Below, piece after piece: positions 34,384 to 45,170 of a stretch of DNA of 64,000 nucleotides (the stretch's first letter is position 1; every line of letters starts with the position of its first letter). The notes below the pieces were generated by a model that made no database searches, was not told the DNA's origin, and worked only from the letters and a program-made list of their open reading frames with translations. This stretch comes from Rhizoctonia solani (lineage: Eukaryota; Basidiomycota; Agaricomycetes; Cantharellales; Ceratobasidiaceae), in contig NC_057375.1 of assembly GCF_016906535.1 (NCBI RefSeq), positions 744,001 through 808,000 of the forward strand, read 5' to 3'. Made by a program: the position numbers and the translations under genes.

Positions 34384-35236
34384 ATGTTCGGATTCGTCAA
34401 GCGTATCACTGTTTTATCTCTCCTCATCAGTTTGGGTACGTTTCCAAAAGACATTCTCGCGCTTCTCGTGATTGATCATCGTTTCTTGGGGTTAGTTGCC
34501 GCTGCCCCCACGGTTCACCGTCGCCAGTCTGCCTGCTTCCTCGTGGGAAAAACTGCCCTCCCAGCCGAGGTCTCTTCTGGCGTTTCTGCCCTTGCAAGTA
34601 AGTTAAATTAAACCTACCAGACTCGAATTTAAACACGTTCGCATCTATAGGCCAAGTTACATGCGGCACAAAAACCATTGCCAATACTGGGGGTGTTCCC
34701 GATGTGACTTCGGGAGGGATCTCTTTCTCGAGCATTGATTTCCAATCCTCTCAAAGAGCCCGGTTGGTTTGCTCTGTAAGTGGTTATCGAGAATATGTAT
34801 AAAAACAGTCACTTGAATATACCGTAGGGATACTTTCAAGACCCCCGCGACCCTGCGACTGCCAATCTTGCAACACTTCAAAACCAGCTTAACACTTATC
34901 TGGCCATGGAAGCCGGCGTCGAGTACGTCCCAACTATTTCAGTACTGATCAACAACTGATATCCTGTTTCTCACAGTCTACCGGATCTAACGTTTTGGGA
35001 AGTTAAAGGGAACCAAATTCTTCTTGCAGTTCCAGATTGCACGTGTTCGTACCGCGCAGGGAGCCAAGCTTGGAGCCACCGATACGGTCGAACACCAGTT
35101 GGGCAAAGTTCTCAAGGTCCGAACGCGTGTTTTCTTTTATTGTTTGTTTCTGACTGATGATCGGTTTGGATAGAATGCTGTTGGTGCGACTCAGGCGGAA
35201 AAGGATGCAGTGACTGCGCTTTCCAAGCAACTCTAA
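34384..35236 (+). CDS. Small secreted protein, unknown function
   Basis: Six exons (34384-34435, 34496-34597, 34651-34775, 34828-34922, 34977-35116, 35174-35236) give about 192 residues. The start MFGFVKRITVLSLLISLVAA is a signal peptide. The mature part has VTCGTKTIANTGGVPDVTSG, a middle with TKFFLQFQIARVRTAQGAKL and the end TQAEKDAVTALSKQL. The last segments belong to one smooth frame only if one base is added at the exon 4 donor (near 34922) and one in GGAAG near 35003; exon total 577 nt is then 579. I do not recognise the family. Few cysteines are present. It could be a surface or apoplastic protein. The gene is divergent from the GH16 gene. Confidence 0.6.
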
Positions 35237-35529
35237 ATTTACTGCTGTATGGGTGGTGTGTGGAATTTCCTTGGATGTATGCACTAGTAACAATAAAACG
35301 CTAGTGGGATGAAGAAGTATGGGTTCTTAAATAAGACGTTTGATTAAACAGCGAGTATATCACAGGGAGTATAGCAGTCGGATCAGAAACGCCATGCGTG
35401 TGTATGTATGCGTATAAATATCAGGAGGTAAGTTTAGTCGGTTGGTTGTAGTGTTGTCGTAAAAATATTAAAGTCACTGAAGAGATATTTCCGGAGTGAA
35501 TAATGGGCGATGACCCCATATCAACGCGT
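35237..35529. other. Short intergenic stretch, 3' flanks
   Basis: Convergent 3' ends of the secreted-protein and dsRBD-like genes. Nothing else seen. Confidence 0.5.
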
Positions 35530-35899
35530 CTACAAACATTCCTTAGTTTTAACAGTTCAAGGGCTCAGTAGTAACATACCAGTTTGTCCTGATCGCTCAA
35601 CTTCTGGGAAGCCTCGTTCATAGCGGCCTTCTTTGAGGACCCAGAACCAGTACAGTCAGCCATCCGGATACCTCGAACTGAGCGAGGAGCAAAAAGGTAA
35701 GTTGGAAGCTAGTCCATATCACCATAGCGTATAACTTACTTATTGGAACTGCCGTATGGAAGATTGTTATTCTCGTTCTTGGACATGGTGATTTCCCACT
35801 CGACAGATCCCCGAAACGGTCGCGCCATTCGTAAAGCTTCTCGAGCCAGTTGTTCTTGGTAGGGTCGGGTCGAAGTTTCCAGATATGATTAGAAGACAT
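35530..35899 (-). CDS. Small dsRBD-like protein
   Basis: From the ATG at 35899 the frame reads WLEKLYEWRDRFG, then after a frame change VEWEITMSKNENNNLPYGSS, an intron, and GSGSSKKAAMNEASQKLSDQ, with a last 4-codon exon at 35541-35530. The pattern (helix, three strands, GxGxSKKxA helix) resembles a single double-stranded RNA-binding domain. About 100 residues in all. One base seems missing in the G4 run (C4 on +) near 35810. A second shift is needed to keep phase across the intron, so the model is uncertain. Small single-dsRBD proteins are frequent in Agaricomycetes; their role is unknown to me. Confidence 0.45.
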
Positions 35900-36778
35900 G
35901 GTTATAGTGATATCTCAAGTTGTCCGAGTAGGTGCAAGTGTACAAGGTACAAGCTATTCGAGTGCTTGCTCTGGAGTAGTTTTCAGACTCTAGTACTTAT
36001 AATTGCTTTCATCTGGGTCAAGCTGTTCGAGAGCGCATATCGACTCGCTCGGGTTTGTATTCTTTCAGCTGAATGCAATATGAAGGTTTATTGGAATGCT
36101 ACGCATTTTGTAAAGTACTTGCATGTTACTATGGATTTGTACTTTATTAACTACTAGATAGATTCACATTGAGTCTGTGAGTGTAATAGAATGGCTATAA
36201 ACGAACGTCGGAGATAGTGAAAAGGAACGAAACAATTTCATCAAAGCGTCGCATTTATTGATCCATTCGTGTGTAGTGAGGTGAAGCTGAATGTTAAACA
36301 GGCATGTGCAAGATACTAGTAAAAAACAGGGCAAAATGCACAAATGCTATGTGCTTTTCATTACTTGATCATCCACTACAGAGTAGGTATTCATAAATCG
36401 ATTCTGACTCGCTGTGAACAATGTACTCTAATAACGAAGATCGTGAGTTAGAGTTTGATTTGTTAGAGCAGTACGTCGGAGCCAATCACGGTGAGTGGTA
36501 TTACCTCTCAATGTAACAGAGTGAACAGCAAGGGTAGGCACTATTCGTGAATATGAAATGAAGACGATATCTAAAAGTTGCCCGATTGGGAAAATGGTTG
36601 AATGGTGAGTGAGAAAAGCATGTCCTTATCCCGCTCGGACGAATGTTAGTATTTGGGACAATTTACCAGGATTCGACTGTTAGAAGGCAAATGGACCTGC
36701 CAAAAACGGATTGATCGCCATAATTATTATTACATAATCGAGAACGTCTAGTCTCTCAAATGACAACGACCAGGAGCG
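35900..36778. other. Intergenic, no gene recognised
   Basis: Upstream flank of the GCP2 gene and of the dsRBD-like gene. A 90-codon + frame at 35885-36157 has no support. Confidence 0.5.
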
Positions 36779-39700
36779 ATGAGCGTGCGATATACTCGAC
36801 CGGCTTCGCGTCCAAGTATATCATCTCACACGTATAATAAAGTAAGCTAGTCCTAAGCTCTAGTTAATTTCTGCTTATTTGTTATAGCGCTCAGGCGACA
36901 CTCGTAAGTTGGGCCCAAGTCGAATAACTGGCGACCTAACAGGATGCAGGAGCCCAAGACGCGTCGTTTACGGCCGAAACATCGTTTGTGCATGCGCCGC
37001 TCAACTCGCGAGTGCAAAAGCCAACCAACAATGAGCGCGAGAGAGCTCCTCCCTTGCGTGATATGCCGCTCGAGGTGCAAGAGGCTATCATACTTGAGGA
37101 TCTGCTCTCCGTGCTATTAGGCATCGATGGGACATACATTGCGAGAACTGGACCAGAGAACCGCTCAATTTACTGTCGATTCTGGACTCGATCCTGCGCT
37201 GAGAGATCTGGTGGGCAGGATGCTACCACTAGCGACCACCACTACTGCTCTTGCGTTGGTTTCGTCGAGGCTCGTGCTCATATCGAGTTTGGATCTGTTT
37301 GCCACGCGCTCTGTGCTGCTGTCCGATCCGTGCTAAAGGTATTATCTGCGATGAACCCACTGCTCTAGTAGCTGACCAGTATAACAGGACTATACAACCC
37401 TAATCACCCAATTGGAACATCTCTTTCATACCTCGCCGGCGTTCTCTCTACAACAGCTATGGTTCCATGTGCACCCGGTCATGCGCACACTGTCGCTCAT
37501 CCATTCCGTCGCGGACGATATAATATCTCCTCCCACCGCTTCCCTCAGTCCCTCGTCGTCTGCGGCGTCTGACGAGGAAGAGGACGAAGAAGAGCGCAAG
37601 AAGAACGAAGAATTAGGGCTGGGCGGAGTCAAGGCCGTCTTAATGGGGTTGGCGTTGGCGTTGAGAGCGGGCAATGTTCAAGGCGGAGAGGTCCTTGGGA
37701 TACTTTGGGATAGATGGGTGGCCATGAGTGGGTGAGTAGCTTGTCAGACTATCCCGGTTGGTTCTCGGACTACCTAAATTATTCATTTGATATTCGTTGA
37801 CATTTTTCCGTTTCTAGAGATCCCCCTGCGTCGGCTCTTTTGCGCAAATTATTGACTGCTGCATCGGCCCCCTATGCTCAGATTCTGAGGACATGGACTC
37901 ACCACGGAACTCTTCACGACCCGCACGGAGAATTCTTTGTTCGCGCGAGGGTTGGTGCTGGCGAGGGAGTAAAGGGAGGCAGAGGGACCCGCGAAGATTA
38001 TACGGATGAATATTGGGAGAGAAGGTACACGGTAAGGATTATTTAACACACTGACCAAGTTCAACACATTAAATGACGTTGCGGTTGTTATGTAGCTTCG
38101 TGACGGCTCTCACGCCCCGCATCCTTCCACAGCTGCCAGCACCGGCCAGTCCGTCTTATCCGCTCCCCCTCCTCCTTCAGCGCTAGTCCCTCGACCTCGT
38201 GTACCAGGGGGTCGTCTTCCAGGAGGGGCTTGTGTCCCTCCTTCGTTGGAAGGATGGAAACACAAGGTCCTACTTGCCGGGAAGTATCTCAACGTCGTTC
38301 GCGAGTGGGGAGGAGACGCGGCCGGAGTGAGGATTGGCCTCAAAGAACTCGAAGATAGAGCCAAGGGGATCGCGAAAGACTCGGAAGGCGATGAAGAGGG
38401 AACGGAACGTGCCGCCTCCCGAGCGAGTAACCGTAAGCCCAGGGGCTCGACTTCGGACAAGGCCAAACCCAAGGATTCGGCCTCGAATGACGGCGACACG
38501 ACCGGTTCGACTGATGGTGCGATGGACACTCCCCCGTTTTACAAGAGCGTGGAAGAGGCGTATACGTATGCGAACAGGACGCTACTTCGAGTTTTAATGG
38601 AGGATCAAATGCTGGTGCCTAGGCTCCGGTCAGTTTCCTATCCTAATGCAGGGTTTGTTCTGAATTTTACACGCGGACAGATCCCTCAAGTATTACTTCT
38701 TCCTGCCTCGCTCGTCCTTTCTCACTCATTTTCTGGATCTGGCCCATCTCGAACTACGTAAACCCCCAAGAGCGCCAACCTAGTCAAACTTCAGAGTCTA
38801 CTCGAGCTGGCGATCAGCGGTCCCGAAGAACCAACAAGTTTCGGTTCAGCTGCGGTAGTGTCCGGAGTCGGGGCGTCGGCACCAACTCTCGACCACCGAA
38901 ACATGGCGACGCACCTTCGTTTCGTGAGGACGTAAAGATCAGCATGGCTTCGTCCGGACTCTACGAGTGGCTTCTCAAGGTCGTGAGCGTGAGCGGGGCG
39001 ATTGACGATACGGGCGGAGACGGGAACGACGAACAGTTTGCGGCGTCTCGGTCGAGGAGTAAGCCAAAAGACGGCAAGGACGGGATAAGGAGAAGAAGAA
39101 AAAGCCCGCGCCTGCGCTGATCATCTTACGTTGGATTATACTGTGCCGTTCCCGTTGTCTTTGGTTATATCCCGGAAAACGATTTTACGGTATCAACTTT
39201 TGTTTCGGTAAGTCGGGGTCGATGGGGCTTTTGGAGTAAAGCTGATATCATATTAGTTCCTATACATTTGAAACATGTCGAACAGATGCTCGGAGGGATG
39301 TGGGTCGAACAGATGCTTGGGGCTTGGCGCCACCCTGTAATCACTCGCGCTGGTTCGGGACTAGAAAGTCGATCCGTCAGTCGATCCGAAAGCCGTGCAA
39401 GCCACCACTCGGGCCCCTCTTCCGCCCACCCCAATAACCCAGGTGCTCAGAGTTCATTACCCAACACCATTCCCAACCCCAATCATCCTCACACTTCCCA
39501 CTACCCTACGGCGCTCCATGCCGATTTCGAGCGCTGGCGTCGAAGGGTGTTCCTTCTCCGCGCCCGCATGCTGGCCTTTGTCCAACAAATACTCGCGTTT
39601 GCGACATTTGAAGTGTTGGAGCCCAATTGGAAGGCGCTGGAGAAACGACTGGAACGCGTATCGACTGTTGACCAAGTACTAAGGGACCACGTCGACTTTT

Positions 39701-40174
39701 TGGATACGTGCCTCAAGGAATGTATGCTTACCAGCGCGAAGCTTCTTAGGGTACGTTTTTGCCCTAGGCTTTCCCTGCCGATCACCATATTTTGATCGAT
39801 CTCACATACATCTGCATCGTAGGTCTACTCTAATTTATTAGTTACGATTTCCATGTTCGCCCAATACGCCTCGTCGTTTACTCGTTCTGCGCGAGACGTC
39901 CTGACTGCACTGGAACAAGAGGCCAATGGAGAACCGGCAGCGAGGCCCGTGGATATGAAGAAAGAATGGTCGTTTTTAAATCGATTCGAACAGAATTTCA
40001 ATCATTCTTTCAAGGTGAGAGTCTCCTCCCCTCCCCCCTCCGTGGTGTGTGACGAGTTGGTAATAATATTGGAAATAGGTCCATTTGGATGTGGTGTCGT
40101 TTTATGCTTCGAGTGAAAACGTGACTTTGTTGTCTTTGGTGACTAGGCTTAATAGTGTGCGGAGCATGCATTAA
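36779..40174 (+). CDS. Gamma-tubulin complex component 2 (Spc97 family)
   Basis: Part of the gamma-tubulin complex that nucleates microtubules at the spindle pole body. Ten exons: 36779-36831, 36888-36903, 36943-37338, 37388-37731, 37818-38031, 38096-38628, 38681-39207, 39257-39750, 39823-40014, 40079-40174. Recognisable blocks: LEVQEAIILEDLLSVLLGID, SLQQLWFHVHPVMRTL, SAPYAQILRTWTHHGTLHDP, LLAGKYLNVVREWGGD, EEAYTYANRTLLRVLM, PFPLSLVISRKTILRYQLLF, LKHVEQML, RRRVFLLRARMLAFVQQIL and FLDTCLKECMLTSAKLLR; length about 955 residues suits GCP2. The frame is broken several times: near 37140 and 37255, near 38770, between 38830 and 38900, near 39110 and around 39207-39265. Most need one added base. Exon ends and protein blocks are otherwise well kept, so sequence error is the simpler reading. 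A 24-27 bp doubling (VEQMLG...) lies at 39285-39330. Confidence 0.85.
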
Positions 40175-40790
40175 TGTTATATGTTTCTTTCGCCTCGATT
40201 TGGGTATTTGTATCGTATTTAAGGTGAGAGGTGGTGCATGTCTTACTTGCTTAACAAATTTGTAGAATTGAATTGATATAGTTGCTTATAACCCAGATAT
40301 TGTAACCCGTGGTTTTGTATAGCCATCACCGGGATGACCAGCTATTGCAGTGCGCGCCAAATTGAACACGGCATTTATGTCGTGGAGCCTCCAAACACGA
40401 TATCTCAGGCCATAGTTTGGTATACCGTGGTTCTGATTCGAATTATTTGCCGGGTAAAGCGACACCAAAAATAGGAGATATGGGTCGCGCTACCGCTAAC
40501 CGACACAGGCTATTCACTTGTTCATATGATCGACCAAACATCCACGCTCATTTACGCAACCTTGTGGTTCTGCTACAGGTCATTGGTTAATGTTACCCAC
40601 GCAACGTCACGAGGGTTTGATAATCGTACTTAAACTTAGCCCCGGCATCGCCCTGGGTGCAAGTATAGTAATCCGGCTGCTATAAATAATCTCAGCCTCG
40701 TCCACATATAACCAGTGACTCCGATCTCTCTCTGTTATCTCTGGTTCACCTATTTTTTCCTCCCTCAACCACACACTTTTGTCATTCGTT
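40175..40790. other. Intergenic, promoter of chitin deacetylase
   Basis: About 0.6 kb with a TATA box listed separately. No gene seen. Confidence 0.5.
40681..40688 (+). promoter_or_regulatory. TATA box of chitin deacetylase
   Basis: TATAAATA 110 bases upstream of the ATG at 40791. Confidence 0.5.
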
Positions 40791-42280
40791 ATGAGGGGTC
40801 CTGAGATGTATTTGCTCTGCCTTGGTGGCTTGGCCATGGCCCATAATATCCCACGCCAAGCATCCTCGACAGCTTCGGGTAAGTCGATCACCATCTTGTT
40901 GATTCTTGTGCTCATTTTTCCAATCAGGTTCTGTTACACTCGCGTCTACCAACCCAACCGCGATCCCATTGCTTCCATCTATGCTAGTATGCCTACACAG
41001 GCGACTGTCCCTTTGGACACCACTTATACGGCTGGCGCTACTCCCCCAGTCAGTGGAGCACCAGCATTACCTACCCGTTCGTATTCTACATTACATACGT
41101 TATCCTTACTAAATCGCATTATAGCGCTATCATTCCATCCAACTACCCTGCTCTTGATCAAGTTCCCCCTATCAATAGTCCCGAGGTACAACAATGGATC
41201 AAGGAAGTCCAAAACTCTGGGGTAGTCATTCCAGGGTTCGCGCCAACACAACCTGGAGGTATGCTATTCTCGAGCTTTGAGATGTACGGTTACTAATCCG
41301 TGATATTTAGGATGCAGTGACCCCTCCAATGCTGCTGCTGTCGCCAATGCGAGTGCAAGCGGAACATGCTGGTGGACTTGTGGTGGATGCTCTCGTGACA
41401 CAGATATCACTACCTGTCCTGACCAAAGTGAGTAAAATATCTCGCCGTTAGTCGTCAATATTTATTCAATTCAATTCCAGAAACCTGGGGTCTCTCGTTC
41501 GACGATGGGCCATCACCTTATACTCCTAATCTCCTTCAATACCTGGACCAGCAGAAGCTGAAATCCACTTTCTTCATTGTCGGGTCTCGCGCTATCTCCC
41601 GTCCTGAAATACTTCAGACACAGTACATGGGCGGCCACCAACTCTCCGTACATACATGGTCTCATCCATCCCTAACCACCTTGTCAACGGAACAAATTAT
41701 CGCCGAGTTGGGTTGGACCAAGAAAGCGATCAAGGAAATCACTGGAGTAACTCCAAACACTATGCGACCTCCTTACGGTGATCTCGATGATCGTGTGCGG
41801 GCAATCTCCAAGGCAATGGGCCTGACACCAATCATTTGGACCAGTGCCGGTGGAGGCGATTTCGATACCAACGACTGGCATGTTCCAGGTGGCCTCTCCG
41901 CCGAGGTAGTCTTGTCGTCCTTCGAAACAATTCTTTCCAAAGCTAGCACCCTCAATACCGGATTTATTGTCTTGTCCCATGATCTCTACCAACAAACAGT
42001 CGATATTGCTACCGGCTACATCATCCCCGATGCTCTCGCTCGCGGGTTCCAGCTCAAGAATATCGTAACTTGCCTTAGGAAACCTCTTTCCGAGGCATAT
42101 ATCGAGACAAGCAGTAACAAGACCAGTCCTGCTAGCACCGGTACCTTGGATGTTAGCAGCTCAGGAACTCTATCGACCTCGTCTACAGCGACCCCTATTC
42201 ATGGGTCCTCTTCCTCTTCTTCCTCGGTAGGATCCAAGAACAATGCTCAAACTCATTCGGCAAAAGCTCCTTTGGCTTGA
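40791..42280 (+). CDS. Chitin deacetylase (CE4 polysaccharide deacetylase)
   Basis: Removes acetyl groups from chitin to make chitosan in the wall. Five exons: 40791-40878, 40928-41076, 41125-41258, 41311-41427, 41481-42280. A signal peptide (MYLLCLGGLAMA) leads to a spacer and a cysteine-rich stretch (CWWTCGGCSRDTDITTC). The catalytic NodB domain shows WGLSFDDGPSPYT (metal-binding DD), HTWSHPSLT (metal histidines), RPPYGD and IVLSHD. The end is Ser/Thr-rich with a poly-Ser run and a weak hydrophobic end, so wall attachment is possible. One base appears missing in a C run near 40969 and one near 41076; restoring both gives 429 residues in phase. With the GH16 enzyme it makes a small wall-remodelling set, though 7 kb apart. 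Confidence 0.88.
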
Positions 42281-42872
42281 TTATTTTGGGGATTTGCTTC
42301 GTACTTTTCTAATGATATGGGACAATAAAATTACTTTCGGACATTGGTGTACCATTGCTTGAGCGTGGACTTTTTTCTTTATTGATTCCTCCGAGAACAA
42401 TTTTTGTTACATACCGCGAACGAATAATTTCCATTCAAACTACCTATCCGTTTCTGAAGCCCGGCTTTTGGTGTATCCGCTTCTTTTCTGGGGGTGGTCG
42501 TTTTGATGAATGGTTATCATGATTTATTTTCATAGTAATAGTCCGCTAGCACGAGGGCGTATTGCCTATTTGGGGGACAGAAGGAATATGTTGGGTTATT
42601 GGTACACCCCTTGATTTCAGTCCCGCGCCCTTAATGCGCCCAGTCCAGGCCCACTTATAATTTGGTAAAACTCTATAGTTAGAGTGTGTACTATAGCCAA
42701 TTATCCAAGTGCCACTAGATACAAGTTCCATGGATAATTATTCTTGATCCTCATCATGAAAGGCAATACATATTTGATAAATCTCATATTACATATAGGA
42801 ATTGGGTTCCTGTATCATGTTCGCTATTGAAAAAATAATGAAGCATTGGGACAGCATATACGCTCCACGAAT
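42281..42872. other. Intergenic, no gene recognised
   Basis: 3' flanks of two convergent genes. No feature seen. Confidence 0.5.
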
Positions 42873-43887
42873 TTAGGCCTCCCTTAACATTCCCTCCGGT
42901 TGCCGATTATGGTCCACAACTTCCTCCACAATGAACAGCACACCTTTCTTCATGATATCAAGCTCATAAAGTTTCAAGTGGGCGTCATTTGGTAGAACAA
43001 AACGTGCATGGGTAGTCGCGAGCCTAAACTCCCAGTGGTGTTCGTATCCTTCTGGTGGAAGCTCAGGATCATCTTCAGGGTAAATGATGGCGGTATGAGA
43101 AGTGTTTCTACGAGCAAGTAAACCATCTCCGCAGAAGCATCTGGAGGCAGTCTGCCAACACGGCGCTGCCCGCAATGTAGTCTCACAGCAAATTCAACTG
43201 TGTCCCTGCCTTGGGATGTGGGAACAAGCGCCCTACGCGCCCATCGCCTCCAATCATTTTGGGTGCGCCTACGTACAGCTTCTAGGTATTCCCGATTTTT
43301 CTCTTGCTCTTCTTGTTCAGCATGCTTTTGCCGTAGATCTTCGTCCCGTATCCTCTCTTCACGAAGTTTCTCTAGACGCCCCGATCAAGATCCTGTGTCT
43401 TCTTATAAGCTGCATCTTGTTCAACACGAATAGCACGATCAACCTGTAATTGCGAGAACATGACAGGGTCCAACGTGGGTGATATGTATGATGTAGGTGA
43501 TGAAGAAGGCGTGGTAAGAGAAGAGGTTGATCTAGGTAGTTGAAATATAGAATGAATGGCTAGCATGTCATGATTGAAGATGTCTGGTTTGACCTGAGCA
43601 GGTTCAGATACTGTTTCTTCTTGTGGTTTTGTACGACGAGTAAACAACCTCGATATTTGACGCATATATGTACGTAGCTTAATTCGGCGGCTTTTCGTGG
43701 GACCTGGGGGATAAGATATGACTGTGATTTCGGTTGATGAATCATCCACATGAGCTACTCGAGATTTAGCGTGGCCAGCCGCCCGTGGTGCTCGGCAAAA
43801 AATGGATGGGATGGCTAATTGTGGCAGTTTTATTGCAAGGGGAGGGTCCCAAGAGACTCGCTCAGAGAGATATTTCGACAAGGTCAT
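42873..43887 (-). CDS. UBX domain protein, intronless
   Basis: A C-terminal UBX domain binds the N domain of Cdc48/p97 and links it to substrates. The first ATG after a TATAAAAG box is at 43887 (MTLSKYLSERVSW). A basic and Ser/Pro-rich N-terminal half without a known domain is followed by SQLQVDRAIRVEQDAAYKKT, a charged coiled coil (EKLREERIRDEDLRQKHAEQ), RRWARRALVP and the UBX fold (FAVRLHCGQRRVGRLPPDAS, EHHWEFRLATTHARFVLPND). The layout of the last third matches FAF2/UBXD8-like proteins, but no UBA or UAS domain is seen. One base seems missing in a G run near 43382 and one near 43107; with both, 338 residues fit exactly without introns. It is the only clearly intronless host gene here. Confidence 0.75.
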
Positions 43888-45170
43888 GAGTGAACTTGGT
43901 ATAGCTATACGTAGATGAGTTATTAATGTTGATGTGAACAGATAATCGGATAGTTGGCTCACAAACCCGAATCTTTCACTCTACAATGAAAACCAGTATT
44001 GATTAAAGTAGGACAACTTTTTGTTCAAGCCACAAGCCCTACTTGACGGAAGTTTGGAAAGTTTGGAAGCTGCCAGCCGTAGGAGGTATTACAGAAATGC
44101 TAGAGGCGGCTAACGGCTTTTATACTTCAATCCACTGAGGCTATGGATGAGCAGCATTGGTCACCGCTCCAAATCGAATCCAGTACCAGGAAAGATTGAA
44201 GATGAGCAACTTGCACAGCTGAGGAAGAAGTGAGGCTTAGGCGTGCTGCATTTCGACCACGTTCAATAGCATGTGCGGGGTTGGCGCTCACATGGGATAC
44301 ATGGTGCGGTTAGCACCCTGAGATAACGAGGGTAGATGTAGTAAGACAATGGATCAAGCAGTCAATAATGCGTATTTCATAATTGAAGAGTAACTCTTCT
44401 TTTGTTTCGTTTGCACGCTTCAACCCTGAGATCTCGCCGCCCAAGGTATACCCACTCTTATACCAGCGACAAGTTCTTGTGCCCAATGGCTGCTTCAGCA
44501 CCCGAGCGCCTGCGCGTATCATCTGTGCACGCTCCACGTGATCGCGCTGGTTTTGGTGTTTCTTGCGCTTGGTCAATAGAATATATAAAGCCACCTTTTC
44601 TCACCCTACAGGTGAATATATCATTTGATTCTATTCGAATAAATCTGGGCTTTCTTCCACGAAGTTTGTGTAGACCCAAGACAATGACCTAGCCACAGCA
44701 TGAAAGCGAGCCACGTGACTGGCGGTTCACCCCGTGTCGACTTGTGCTCGACCTCTACCATTCGGCCTCGCGCAAACCAAGCGCTTCAGAATGACTTTAC
44801 GTGTTGTTTATTTTCAATTCTATTATCTACCACTCCGCAAGCTCATGAAACCCGGTGTGGGCCGCCCACCCATAAGCCAGACTTACCATTGAGCGATGCG
44901 TTGTCATCTGTCTATCCACCTAGGCTTTATGTAACTATTATAAAATAAAGAGAAGTGGATATATGGATAGTAAATCTGTAACGTGGGTTGATCATAATAA
45001 TCGAGTCAATCGTACCAGGGCGGCTGAGAAAGTTGTATGCAATTAAATCTATCATAATACATATCCGACCCTATTTATATTGTGGTAGGTCTAAGATGAT
45101 TAACACGCAGCTCAAAATTAAATAACGAAAGTCGAATAGGCGATGGCGCAAACAGGCTAATGCTGGGAAT
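43888..45170. other. Intergenic, no gene recognised
   Basis: About 1.3 kb. It includes the UBX promoter and the 3' flank of the ABC gene. Overlapping 70-95 codon frames at 44310-44700 are unsupported. Confidence 0.5.
44118..44125 (-). promoter_or_regulatory. TATA box of the UBX gene
   Basis: TATAAAAG in gene sense about 230 bases upstream of the ATG at 43887; no ATG lies between, which supports that start. Confidence 0.45.

Noticed and set aside
35003..35293. 96-codon minus-strand frame
   Set aside because: It is antisense to the 3' exons of the secreted-protein gene, with no motif.
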